DNA of 64,000 nucleotides from Drechslerella dactyloides (Eukaryota; Ascomycota; Orbiliomycetes; Orbiliales; Orbiliaceae). Location: assembly GCA_020064725.1 (NCBI GenBank), contig JAGTWJ010000001.1, positions 1,550,001 to 1,614,000 on the forward strand, written 5' to 3'. How positions within the stretch are numbered: the first letter of the stretch is position 1; each line of letters opens with the position of its first letter. Under the pieces are notes generated by a model that saw only the letters and a list, made by a program, of their open reading frames with translations, did not search any database and was not told where the DNA came from. A program made the translations under genes and the position numbers. Below are positions 25,001-35,999 of this stretch, one piece after another.

Positions 25001-25246
25001 CGGAGAGTGATTCGATGAGCGAGTCCGAGCGGTCCAGGTGGAAAGGCGTCTCGCGGAGGGATGAGGGGGAGCGGCAGCAGCTGTTAGCGGGGCAGTTCGC
25101 GAGCCGAGACAGTTGGCGGCGGGCGGCGGCGGAGCGGCTTTTATATCGCTCGAGCGGTACACGCAGCCCGGCAGCCGGCTTTTGGCAAGAGCAGTCCGCA
25201 GGCCTGGCAGCGCTAACCTTCTCAGAAGGGCAGCTTGGTTGGTCAT
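22055..25246 (-). CDS. APE2: M1-family zinc aminopeptidase (Ape2-like)
   Basis: Removes N-terminal residues from peptides. Exons 25246-24762, 24681-24553, 24491-22725 and 22649-22055 give 991 residues, or 883 from the in-frame ATG at 24922. The shorter form matches the usual length of fungal Ape2-type enzymes and begins just before the conserved EVLPKAVVPKHYNVQLEPNF. The exopeptidase motif GAMENWG (about residue 290 of the short form) and the zinc site HELAHQW...WLNEGFA (about 327) are intact; the ERAP1-like C-terminal helical domain is complete. The 108-residue extension is rich in Arg/Ala/Leu/Ser with almost no acidic residues, like a mitochondrial presequence, so two products from two starts are possible. 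All intron junctions are phase 2 with GT-AG ends. Confidence 0.95.
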
Positions 25247-27550
25247 TCACGCCGCCTTCACAGGATATGGATTCCGAGTCGATCGAGGAGAGAGCCTGGC
25301 GATTCCACACCTCAATCAGTAAGTATCACCTCATGCAGAGTGCCCTCAAGCTCCACCAGCCAGCTAACCGTGCCCCTCTTCTGCCAGCTGGATGGAATGC
25401 GGGCATGCAGCCGACGACGCCCTTTTCCTGCAGATGCTGTCGACGTCGACACGCACAGGAATGCAATCTACACACCTCTGCTATGTACGGCCTGCCAGCC
25501 AGCTCGCCGGCCTGCTTTCAAGGCAATCGACTCCGAGATGCAGCGTGCTAGCCGTCTATCCACAGCCAATGATGACGCCGGGGACCGGGGGGGTGGTGTT
25601 ATCACTGCAGGCCGTGGTCTCGGACGGGCTGTTCGTATTGGATGGCAGTGCGCGAGCCGTCCGGTCGTGGTCTTTGGACCACGCAAGTGGGGAACGTTAA
25701 TGTAACAAGGGAAACCGACGGGTCGACGCCTAGCTTCTGAGAATCCGGTCAATGGGACGTTGATCGATCGAAAGGTGCGGTTTGCATCAGCGCATGCTCC
25801 CAACTTAATCCTGCCACGAAAAACCTCGCTAGCCGAACTGAGATTTTGCAATTTTCGCCTTCAGCCCGCCCGTCCCTTCGGACATATGCACCGGCACCGC
25901 GAATATCAGCATGCCATTCCTCGTCCGCCAGCCAGCCCGCCGTGCAGTCATACATTCGGACTGATATACATGGCCCCGCCTGTCGGCGGCTGCAGCTTGC
26001 ATGGCCGTCTGCATGGTCGAAAGGATGGGGGGTTCGACGGGACCGACGTCGCTGGATGGAAGGAAGACGCCGTCATGCACCAGGCCATGCACGGTAAAAA
26101 TGCCTGCCAGCCGGCCTGATCCTGTCATATCAGAAAGGCGTGGGCTATAGCGCAGTCTAATGCATACGGCTGCATCCTGTCGAGCGATACGTTCAGACAT
26201 GTATGGACGACGTCTGGTCGAGTCCAGTCCAACCCGCCTGCATGCAGTCACAGAGGCAGGCATACACGCACGTACTCCTTACTAAGAAAACTTGGTCCAG
26301 CACTCCATGTGCATGTCTACAGGTCTGTCCTGAGTGCATATGCCCAGACACACGCTCCGATCTTGCAGCTGGCTGCAGAGCCCCACCTGGAAGTTTTTCC
26401 ATTCCACCGCATCTTCGATAACAGCCAAACAGCTAGTGGGGCAGTCCGGACAAACCGCACTACCCCGCATACAGCAGGAGCCAGCCGGCGACAGCCGAGA
26501 CGCTGCGTGACGGCCCAGCTGCCAGGCGGCTATCGTGGGCTTAACTCTGTCTGCCCTTTCGACAGACACGGCAGTCGTAACTAAATCGAATCTAGCTGCA
26601 AGCATGCACCTATCTGTGCGTGAGCAGGACGAACGACCCGGGGGGATCGGATTAATCGATACTGTATACTGCTTAATGCAGATGATAGAATATCAATTGT
26701 CTCCGCATATGCCGCATTGGTATTATTGTGACCAGTATCTTATAATGTGATCCGAATCTCGATAGCAAAGCTTGTTACAATCGCTGACCTTGCTCCTTCG
26801 GAAAGTCCGGACATAAGGATGCGATATTAATTAATATAATATCCTCTTCGCTATAGCCCGTTGATAGCACGTCGTGATATTAATTTACTTTACTACAACC
26901 CAGCACTATCTTCTTGTGCGACCACCGCAACACAAACGTCGCAGCGGCTCCGAATCCAGCAGCTGCGATGCCACGGAGATAGCCACAGCAATGCACTCGA
27001 CGCTGCCGCATCCCTGATATCTTGCATGTGCATACGTTTGTTCGTATGCGCGTGCTTGATGAATCGATTGATTGTGAAATTAATAATGTGCATTCATTTA
27101 GAATCTCTCAATCCAGCCATCTCCCACGCGTGCTTCTTGAACGTGCACCTGACTTTCTTGGCTGCCGGAGTTAAACGCGACAGCACACAACCAGTCAGGT
27201 GCAGAACAGGGTAGACAGATATGATTTCGTGGACAGGTTCAAAACAGACGAAAAGGGTTACAATAATAATGAGAAAAGATAAAAATACACCAGGACGGGA
27301 AAGAACAGAGGATAAAAGAATTGTACGGGACGAAAGCACACAGCAAGCACAGATGCGACCCAAGCTATTTTATCTTTTTACCAGTGAAAATGCAAGCCAC
27401 ACAAACTAAAATCGGAATAACGAAAAATTGCGAAAAACAAACTGTCGTATTAGTGCAAGGGCGGAAGTACGGACGTTTGTAGGGTTCAGGTAGCACGGTA
27501 TAACGTCGCGGCATGTCGGCGGAAAGTCATCGGTTCTGTTAAACGGCCGT
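25247..27550. other. Gene-poor 2.3-kb stretch upstream of APE2
   Basis: Overlapping open frames without consistent coding character, many repeats of short GCCAGCC-like words, and AT-rich DNA toward 26800. No gene supported; it includes the APE2 promoter and the PRP39 3' region. Confidence 0.5.
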
Positions 27551-30323
27551 TCAGGCTCCGAGTCTCAAGGGTGGCTGCAGGGAGCGGCGGTAAAAGCCGT
27601 CGAGTCAGCAAACGATCTCACGCGATAATAGAGCGACGGGTCTCTCCCTTACCTGTCCGTTCGGCGCTGGGTTCTCTCCCTGCGCCTGGAAGTACTTGGT
27701 GTAGGGGTTCTCGCCCCGTCTGATGGCTGCCTCGTCGACTTCAACGCCCGGATGCCCGTTCTCTAGCAGCATTCTTCGATTGGTGGTCGCCTCCTTTCCG
27801 TCCTCTGCCAGCTTGACCTTATTGACAGTCTGCACGGAGAAAGGCCTGATCCCACACCCGACGTATAAAATGTCAGCATATCTGTCCTTCTCTCCTTCCT
27901 AAAGCATTGCCCCTCTCCCTCAAAAAAAGCACTCACCCGTTGACCTCCCTATCCAAAGTCAGATACTCCTTCATGGCCTCCTTGCCCCCTCTTTCCTGCA
28001 GATACTTCATGTACAGGTGAGTCAGGTCCTTGATCGTCGACAACGGCAGCCTGGCGCGTCGCCTGATGTCCGTGTGGACTTGTCTGATCTTGAGGTGCTG
28101 CGCGGATTCGGTCTCCGGAGTCGTCAGCTGGTCCATCTCGAACTGCAGCCAGTTAATCCAGAAGTACCGGCTGTCTAGATACCAGTGATTGTTCTTCTGG
28201 AAAATCTGCCGAGCTTCCTCAACGTTGCCCTTGATCTTCCACACCAGACGCGCCCATTCTGCCGTCAGGGCCCCCTTGGTGTATGTGTCCGTTTGGGGGT
28301 CATTGATTATGTCTGAGTACACCTTGATGGCGGCGTCGATGCCCTCGTTTCTGCGTGTCAGATTGGCCAAGGCAACAATCCCTTCCACGTACCCCGGAAG
28401 AACCATCCGAACTGCCTCAAGGATGTCTTTGCCCATCTCCGGCTTCCCTTGCATCTCCTCAAAGAACGCATACTGTAGGCGGATAGCGGGTCTGCTCATC
28501 GGCACGTACATCATGCACGCACGCTGGTAGATGTTTCGCACCTCCTCCTCTTTGTTCTCCTGTGCGCCGATCCATCGGACGTAGCGGAACCAGAATTCGT
28601 CGTAGAAAGCAGCTGTGACCAGACACCGTTCATACAGGAACTGAACTCTGGCCGTGTCACCTTCGACTTCCTCGAAATCCAGATACCGCCTCCAGTTTAT
28701 CAGCTGGGTCTCGTCGAGTTCGGTCACATGGAAATACGGTCGTTTGATCTAAACTGGAGTTAGCATCGGAACGGAGCTGATAAAGGGCCATGCATGCATA
28801 CCTCTTGTTCATACGTCCAGCGCTTTGTGGTTTCGGTCTGCGTTCGTTGGAAAATCTCCAAGTGGAAATTGTCAATCCGAGCCCTGACCTCTCTCTCTAT
28901 TTCCAGATCTCCGCGCTCCATCTTCAGCTGCTGGTGGCCGGCCTGGATTGGCTGTTGGGGCTCATTCTCGACCTCCTGGCGGAACTGAGTCAGCATATCG
29001 GCTGGCAACAGCTCGTTCAACGGCCGGGTCTGCGCCAATCCCCTGAATCGCTCAAAGTATCGGGCGTACTGATGCATCGGGATGTGGACAACACGGTCGA
29101 GGATAGCATAGATTCTGTCGTGCGCGTCGAGACGCTCTTCGAATTCGATGTACTTGTCCCAGAACGGGTGGGCGAGGAAATCAAGGCCGACGCAGTTGGC
29201 ACCACGCTCGAAAAGCCTAGACAGGTCAGCAAGTTCTGTCAGTTGCACCCGATCTATCAAAGGCTTCAAGAAGCAAGAAAGGGGGAGCAAAGGGGAGGGA
29301 GTGCTTGAGCGTGTGAGGAACAAACAGGATGAGATTTTAACTAAGCCTGATGCCCGCAACCTGTCCACGGGCAGCGGGTTGCGGTTCGGTTGTGATAACT
29401 TCCATTCGCCATCTTTTCGATGGCTACCGGTTGATTTTCCCCTGGGAGAGCAGTGCAGTGCAGTGCAGACAATTCGCACGTAGACCCGCGGGTAGAGAGA
29501 AAAGAGAGATGATGAGAGTGAGATGACGGTGTAGGAGTGAGATGTTCATCGCGGTGAGGTTTCACTGAAGTTATAACAGACAACTTGTAAAGATCTTGCG
29601 TATCAACAAGTTTGGAGAGGGGAGGGTAGAGATTGGGGGGAGGGGGGTAGAGGAGGGGGAAAGGGTTTAAAGCAGAGGGAAGGGATTTACGGCTGCAAGG
29701 TCTTCTCCAATATATGTATATACGCCACTGGATATCCCTCGTTCCGCAGTTTTTTTTTTTTTCATGAATCTAGGTTATTCCCGCCACAATGTTGGTTGAA
29801 GAAGAAAACTTACTCTCGCGTCACGTCAATGTCGTGGCTGGTGTCGACTTTGAAGTTGCAGTAGGCCGTCCACAGATCGACCGAATTTGTGATGCTAGCC
29901 ACACCGCGTTCATAAACCATCTCGGAGGCCTCTGTGCCGGCGATGCTGAATTCGAGGTCCGCGTATTTCTTCCAGTAGCCGAATAATAGAGGGAACTTGG
30001 CGAGGAAACGGTCAAAGGCGCTACGGGTCATGGCAATGGCCTGGGGCGACGAGTTTCGATTCAGGCCGCCGCCGCCTTCGAGGCCTTCGCAGACGCGTAT
30101 CAGCTTTTCCCATGCCTCAAAGTCGTCGGTGTCTTCCATCTAGAGAGAAAACCATGATGGTTAGCGCATTAGCGTCCAAACAAACCACCACCGCTTCGGG
30201 CGACCGTGTCACACGGCGCGACCAGGGAGATTCTGCACGTACGACAGCCTTGTTGGCGGCCTCGTATTCGGCATTTTCGTCGACATTCATGGCCTGGGGG
30301 TCGGGGTTCTGGTAATAGCTCAT
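27551..30323 (-). CDS. PRP39: U1 snRNP splicing factor Prp39 (HAT repeats)
   Basis: Nuclear U1 snRNP component that helps commit pre-mRNA to splicing. Exons 30323-30243, 30139-29814, 29216-28802, 28748-27937, 27845-27653 and 27574-27551 give 616 residues; all junctions are GT-AG and in frame. Half-a-TPR (HAT) repeats run through the protein: FEAWEKLIRVCE, FPLLFGYWKKYADLEF, SVDLWTAYCNFKV, HPFWDKYIEFEER, INWRRYLDFEEVEG, EFWFRYVRWIG. The last 24-nt exon (PPLRLGA) is the least certain: without the final splice the frame would end at 27605 with a different tail. The intron between exons 2 and 3 is 597 nt, very long for this genome, and includes a purine/G-rich tract. Confidence 0.9.
29612..29665 (+). 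other. G-run tract inside PRP39 intron 2
   Basis: On the plus strand there are several closely spaced runs of 3-6 G (GGGGAGGG, TGGGGGGAGGGGGG, GAGGGGG, GGG), which could form a G-quadruplex in DNA. The PRP39 transcript carries the C-rich complement. Confidence 0.4.
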
Positions 30324-32039
30324 CTTGCCGACGTGCACAGACTGCCACCACCCGTCGTCGCTTTGCAGGGAATGATCGAGGGCTCGTGAGCGGGTCGTGA
30401 ACGAGACGCGATCGGTGTATTTTGCGGTAGATAGTACGCGTCCGGCGGGTCTCCAGAGGGTAAGGAATGTGCGCAGGCGGAAGTTTGGGCGAAGGTGCGA
30501 TTGAACGGAAGGATGGTTTGATGGCGATGGGATGGGTCGAGAGGACAGATCGGAGATGGCTGGGGGAACGTTTGACGGCTGGCAGGCGATGGATGGCGGG
30601 AAATGAAAAGTCAGGACAACCCGCGCCAAGACAACACACGCCCAACAAAAATGCAACAAGCCCACCGACTACGCAAATCAATTCCCACGATGATTGCAAG
30701 TTGGTCGATTGCAGTTTCATATATGATCTCTGGTTTCTGATTTACCATACTGCAAATTAGAGGGTTTATACTGGATACTCGAAACACGACTATGGTCTAA
30801 CATTCCAGGCGCACACCTTCCACCCTGTACTGGTACCTCGACTAGATGAAGGGAGCCCAGTGGCAAGACAGCAGATGCCCATGTCTCAGCAAATTCGCAC
30901 CCATGCGGCCTCTGGAATGGGTAAAACTATAGCTAGCTAATATTAATTAAATCGCCTCTATGGTCAGTCAGAGTCCTAAGGACATCTCTCAAAGATTGAC
31001 AAGCATTTCGAGTCCAACGATTTGCATATATGGGTATTAACATATTCTGTGTCGTGCTCGAATACCGATATATCAGGCGCGTCCCATGCATCGCAGCTAG
31101 CGTTCCAGATCGATGGCCGGCCCGGCAAGTATACGGATACAGAAATTCGTCCCTTTCTATCAAACCCGCGATCCGCCAGGATGTCTATTGAAAGCCCCTA
31201 TATACACGGCGGCTCAAACGTCATGCACTGGACTATATATAGTTCCCGGTTGCATATGATACCATGCCATCATGATCCGCCAGCCACTGTGTAATTTAGA
31301 ACATCAATTAATTGTGGAGCTTTAATTGAGTGCTCACTTAACTTGGGTACTTGATTATGGATAGAATATCGATGCACGTGCATCACGTCCGCTTAGCGAC
31401 CTCACAAACAAGATCCATCATATGATTATCAGCTGATCAGTGTACGCCGGCGCCACTTGATAGATATTCTCTCGTCAACCATCCGTAGCTAGTCCTCAGT
31501 GTGGAGCCAGTCGCGGGATATTTCGCGAGGCGAACCCGGTTCGATCCGAACAACACCACACATATTTTCGATCATATATGCATAAGTAAGTACTTGACCA
31601 ACGGCTGATACTGATACGCGCGTGCGTACGTGACACATGAGTATATTGTGTAACATCATTGAATTCATGAATGGCCATAATGACGCGCCAATTCACTTAC
31701 CATCATAATACTCAGAATTAACACGAGCTCCATAGTTGATCGAGTGGCATTGGTCTCGCTTGAAATGGGTGCTGTCAATTGATCAAGCTTGTGCGCAAGG
31801 GCACCGACGCTCCCCGCCCGCCGCTTACTTTCGGCCACACGCCATTGGCCACGCCTCCCACGACACCGTCCACCTTCCACACCGCCATATATTATACCGT
31901 ACGTACCGCCTCGATCGACTACGTATCGATATCTACTAGTACTATAGTACCGACCAATTGAGCCGGGATCTCCACCCGCAGGACATACATACACACCCGC
32001 GCTCCCATTCTCGGTCGGACTCGATCAATCGACTGCATA
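30324..32039. other. Divergent intergenic region, PRP39 to aminotransferase
   Basis: About 1.7 kb between two divergent starts, AT-rich in the middle. No gene, tRNA or repeat family recognised. Confidence 0.5.
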
Positions 32040-33781
32040 ATGGCAGCCGCAGCACGAGCGGCGTATGGCGTCCAGCACGTCGCCAAGGTAGGCCGAACGT
32101 TTTTTTATTTTCCGCCCGTCCCTCGCTCGCTCGCTCGTTCGTCTCCCGCTAACTTTCTTGCAGGGAATCGGCCGGTTGGCAAACGTCGTCCTAACGAAAG
32201 GTCCGTCCCCTGTTGCATTTGGCTCCCAACGCGGTTTTCTTAGCGATGCGTCCACGTTCATACACTCGCACGCATGAGGGGATGGCGATATATATTAAGT
32301 GTGTGTGTGTGTGTGCTGACGATAACTTCGATTGTGCAATTGTGTGTGTACAGGCCAGGGAAGCTATGTCTGGACGAATGAAGGGCGCAAGATGCTCGAT
32401 TTCACCGCCGGAATCGGCGTCGTGAACTTGGGTACGTAGAATATAACGTCTCCTCCACAGTTTGGGCCAAAGAGCCATCCACCACGATAAATATCTCTCG
32501 CTGGAGATCGATATAATCGCTGACGCAATACCAATGGTGAAGGCCACTGCCATCCCAAGGTCACCGAGGCAGCCCAATCCCAGCTCGGCAACCTCGTCCA
32601 CGCACAGGCCAACATTGCAATGCACGAACCGATGCTCAGCCTAATCGACCACCTCAAGCCCGTCATGCCGCATCCGTCTCTTGACACCTTCTTCTTCTGG
32701 AACTCCGGCGCGGAAGCCGTCGAAGCCGCCATCAAGCTCGCGCGCATGGCCACGCGCCGCCAGAACGTGATCGTAATGCAGGGCTCCTACCACGGCCGCA
32801 CGATCGGAACGATGGCGTTGACGAAAAGCAAGACTGTCTACGGTGCCGGTTTTGCGCCCTTCATGCCCGGCGTGTTCGCTTCGCCGTTCCCTTACTGCAC
32901 GCAGTGTGCTGTTGCCGGTGCGTCCGGTGGGAAACTCGGGTTCGACAACTGTTGTATGGATCCCGTTCATGAGCTGCAGGTTCTGCTGAAGCAGCAGAGC
33001 ACGCCCGCGGATACGGCCGCCGTGCTAATCGAGCCCGTGCTGGGTGAGGGCGGGTACGTTGTGCCGCCGGCCGGGTTTCTGGCGGCGGTGCGCAAGGTCT
33101 GTGATGATAATGGGATCTTGTTGATTCTGGACGAGGTGCAAAGCGGGTTCGGGCGGACGGGGCGGTATTTCGCGGCGGAGCACTGGGGCGTCCGCCCGGA
33201 CATCATGGTCATGGCGAAGGGCATCGCGAACGGGCTGCCGTTGAGCGGCATCGTCTCGCGGAAGGAGCTGATGGACAAGCAGAACCCGGGGAGCATGGGC
33301 GGGACGTACGGTGGGAACGCAGTTGCGTGTGCGGCGGGCGTGGCGTGCGCGCAGGTCATGAAAGAGGAGAAGGTCCTCGACAACGTCGCGGCGAGGTCAG
33401 CCACACCCCCCATATCACCATCGCAATATGCACAAGCTGAGGGATACCCATAGGTCAAAGCAGCTCCTCGAAACCCTCCACGGCCTCAAAGCCTCTCCGA
33501 AGACAGGCCACCTGATCAAAGACATTCGCGGCCTCGGCCTCATGATCGGTCTCGAGTTCAACTCCCCATCTTTCCCAACGCTAACCCCGCAGTCCAACGT
33601 TCCCGCCGGCATCGCGAGCAAAGTACAGGCCAAATGTCTGCAGAACGATTTGCTGACGCTGACGACGAGCATCTACGAAACGATTAGATTCATTCCCCCG
33701 CTGACGGTCAGCGAGGAGGAGATGCGGGTCGGATGCGAGATTCTCACACAGGCGGTGGAGGACGTAGCGCGGGAGACATAA
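32040..33781 (+). CDS. Class-III aminotransferase, 4-aminobutyrate aminotransferase-like
   Basis: PLP-dependent omega-amino acid transaminase, most like the bacterial-type GABA aminotransferases common in ascomycetes; the exact substrate cannot be read from sequence. Exons 32040-32087, 32164-32200, 32354-32431, 32543-33395 and 33454-33781 give 447 residues. Landmarks: GQGSYVWTNEGRKMLDFTAG, GHCHPKV, FWNSGAEAVEAAIKLAR, YHGRT, LILDEVQSGFGRTG, and VMAKGIANGLPLSG with the PLP lysine, then GGTYGGNAVAC. The acceptor of exon 4 appears to be AAG rather than CAG/TAG, chosen because it restores the conserved LGHCHPK. Intron 2 (32201-32353) carries a (TG)n run. This is a different enzyme from the ornithine aminotransferase at 14379, though in the same superfamily. 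Confidence 0.9.
32299..32315 (+). repeat. (GT)n microsatellite in an aminotransferase intron
   Basis: A pure GT dinucleotide run of about eight units in the intron between exons 2 and 3. A second short TG run precedes the acceptor of the same intron near 32341. Confidence 0.7.
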
Positions 33782-34180
33782 GCTTTTTGTTCAGCTGTAT
33801 GAGCGGAGATGGTACATGCACTCGTTTCTCAGTAAACTATCATCCATGTGATAGTTGAACTTATCGTAAACGTGAATGATCGATGCTAAAAGCAGCGTTC
33901 GATTTTCGATCGCACGGAGAAGCCCCGGATGCGTCCCATAGTAATGCATGGTATCGCATCTAACAGCATTCCCAATTTAAATTTCCACTATAAACCACGA
34001 CAAGAGTGTATGAATGGCAAACAAGCGCTCCGAAACGTCCTCCCGCAAATGCAGTTACCTATAATATTGCCCTGTTGTCCCGCCGCCCAGCAGCTTGACT
34101 ATATACCCAATGCATCCCATGTCCCTAACATAGCAAAAAGAGATATCATAAAAATATAGGAAAATTCCAAGAGAGTTAAA
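33782..34180. other. Convergent 3' region
   Basis: About 400 bp between the ends of the aminotransferase and F-box genes. Nothing else seen. Confidence 0.5.
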
Positions 34181-35404
34181 CTAGAGGCTATGGGAGAAGG
34201 AAATCGCCTTGATCTCGTCGTCCGACGGCGGATCCACCCACCGCAGCGACCACCTACCCATCTGCTCCCTCTGCACCGCACACTTGCCCACCAGCGGCGT
34301 CTCCGACCCGATCCTCGTCGTGAACACCACCCGCTCCAACCTCTGCAACCCGTGACTGACGAACGCATCAACCGCCCTCTCGAGATCTCGCAGCGGCATT
34401 GGCACCACGGACAGCGTGCCCTCCCACGCCCACGGCAGCGTGACCTGCCGCAGCATCTTCATCGCTCGCAGGTTGTGCAGCGACGCCGTGGCTGGACCCC
34501 GCTGCAGGAACCGCTCAATCACCTCCACCTCCTCCACGTTCGGAAACCGCTGCGCCATCTGCTCCAGCACGTCTTGATTCGTCAAGAAACTATGGCAGAG
34601 CAGCAGGTTCCGCACGCGCGGCCAGGTGCCATCGAGCTGGAAGGTTGCGGTCCACATCCCGAGCGCCCGGTGCATGCGCGAGTATATCTCCAGCGACTCG
34701 AGCGTCTGCGACGACAGCTTGAGGATGTTGAGATACGGCAGGCCGCTGTCGTGCAGGGCGTTGTCGTAGTCGATGTTGATGGTCGTCGTGCGCAAGCCCG
34801 GGGGGTAGGGGATGTTGTCCTCGACTAGCTTGCTGTCGGCGGTAAGGCCGAGGAAGCGCTGGTTCACCTCTGAGATGTGGTTTTTGATGCGGGCGACTGG
34901 GGTGGAGAAGTCGTCGCCGACGCGCGGGATGTTGAGCGAGAGGTGCTCGAGGGTGCTATACCGTTCGCCGAGCGAGGTTGAGATTGCGAGGAAGATGCCG
35001 TCGAGCACCCAGCGGTCGAACTGCAGCGTCTGCGCGTATATTGCGGACAGGCGGGTGAGCGTTATCGACAGGTTCTTCATGTGCGGGAAGAGGGTGAGGG
35101 CGGCGAGGCAGATGCGCAGGTGGTCGAGGACGGTGTCGATGCCGGCGTCGGCAATGTGCTGCCGGTAAGTGTTAATAGAGATCTCGGTAACGCCGAGCCT
35201 AAGGCGCTCAAAGTCCTCCTTCGCCTCGAGGTGGGCGATGGATTCCGGCGACAGGGCCATGCTGCGGAAGAGGAGAGGGAGTGACAGGCCGCGGCATTGG
35301 CGGGAGCACGAGGAGAAGGCCACCAGGCAATCGTGGGGGAGCCGGTCCAGGATGAAGAAGGCCACCTCGACGGGGAGGTCCAGGATGTGCACCGGCGGGG
35401 CCAT
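34181..35404 (-). CDS. F-box protein with leucine-rich C-terminal part
   Basis: A single 407-codon exon. The N-terminus is an F-box (residues ~5-45: ILDLPVEVAFFILDRLPHDCLVAFSSCSRQCR), which binds Skp1 in SCF ubiquitin ligases. The rest contains irregular leucine-rich segments (LRICLAALTLFPHMKNLSITL, STLEHLSLNIP, LESLEIYSRM, LERVVF), likely the substrate-binding part. The target is unknown. The start is the first ATG and gives the canonical position of the F-box. It is divergent from the Rad60-like gene with ~600 bp between. Confidence 0.88.
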   Translation of the reverse strand: MAPPVHILDLPVEVAFFILDRLPHDCLVAFSSCSRQCRGLSLPLLFRSMALSPESIAHLEAKEDFERLRLGVTEISINTYRQHIADAGIDTVLDHLRICLAALTLFPHMKNLSITLTRLSAIYAQTLQFDRWVLDGIFLAISTSLGERYSTLEHLSLNIPRVGDDFSTPVARIKNHISEVNQRFLGLTADSKLVEDNIPYPPGLRTTTINIDYDNALHDSGLPYLNILKLSSQTLESLEIYSRMHRALGMWTATFQLDGTWPRVRNLLLCHSFLTNQDVLEQMAQRFPNVEEVEVIERFLQRGPATASLHNLRAMKMLRQVTLPWAWEGTLSVVPMPLRDLERAVDAFVSHGLQRLERVVFTTRIGSETPLVGKCAVQREQMGRWSLRWVDPPSDDEIKAISFSHSL

Positions 35405-35999
35405 GGCTACGGTAGCTGCCCGTAGGCAGGGAGTAGCTCTTTCGCTCGTTCCGTCACGACAGGCTGGCTGGCTGGCTGTGACTGACGTTGGTTTCGGCGG
35501 GAGGTTGCAGGAGTCGGGGGCCTGACTGAGGGGATGTTGTCAAACCCCGGCCATGTGCGATGCGGGCCCATCGCGGTGGGTTTGACAGCAGGGCATGATT
35601 GGGCGCCTTGTTTGGCTCGACCGGGCGGGAGGGCGCTGTCGCCGGCTGGCGGCTGTGCAGCTTGCCGGGGAGGGTTCTCGTCGAGGTTTTTGGCGATGTC
35701 GATGGTGTCTGTCTCGTGTCGATGGCGATGTCGTGGGGACGAGGCTAGACAGCTAGCGTGGAGCTGTTGCTCGAAGCCTCGAGCGGCCGTCACGTGACAG
35801 TGCGTGGGCTTTGTTCTCGCGCCCAAAAACACGGCTGACCGCAGGCCTTCGATTCTTTCATCCCGTCGTCGACCGTCGTCCTGCATTCAGCCATCGTCGC
35901 CAGCATCTGCAGGCGGTGCCGCCTGTCGACCCGAGCATCCGCGACTCTGTCCAGCAAGCTACGCAATCGCTTTGATCACACGCCCAGGCTGTCTTCGAG
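35405..35999. other. Divergent promoter, F-box to Rad60-like gene
   Basis: About 600 bp, GC-rich. It contains a TCACGTGA palindrome about 200 bp upstream of the Rad60-like ATG. Open frames on the minus strand here are not supported as genes. Confidence 0.5.
35790..35797. promoter_or_regulatory. TCACGTGA E-box palindrome
   Basis: Exact Cbf1-type palindrome about 200 bp upstream of the Rad60-like start and about 390 bp from the F-box start. Function inferred from the motif only. Confidence 0.35.

Noticed and set aside
25829..26584. Overlapping 90-144-codon frames upstream of APE2
   Set aside because: Composition is dominated by repeated short words and no start, splice or family feature supports them.
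11200..30323. Functional linkage of PRP28 and PRP39
   Set aside because: Both are splicing factors but lie ~14 kb apart with unrelated genes between; coincidence is the simpler reading.
31520..31550. Possible tRNA T-arm GGTTCGATCC
   Set aside because: Only three stem pairs form and no cloverleaf fits around it.
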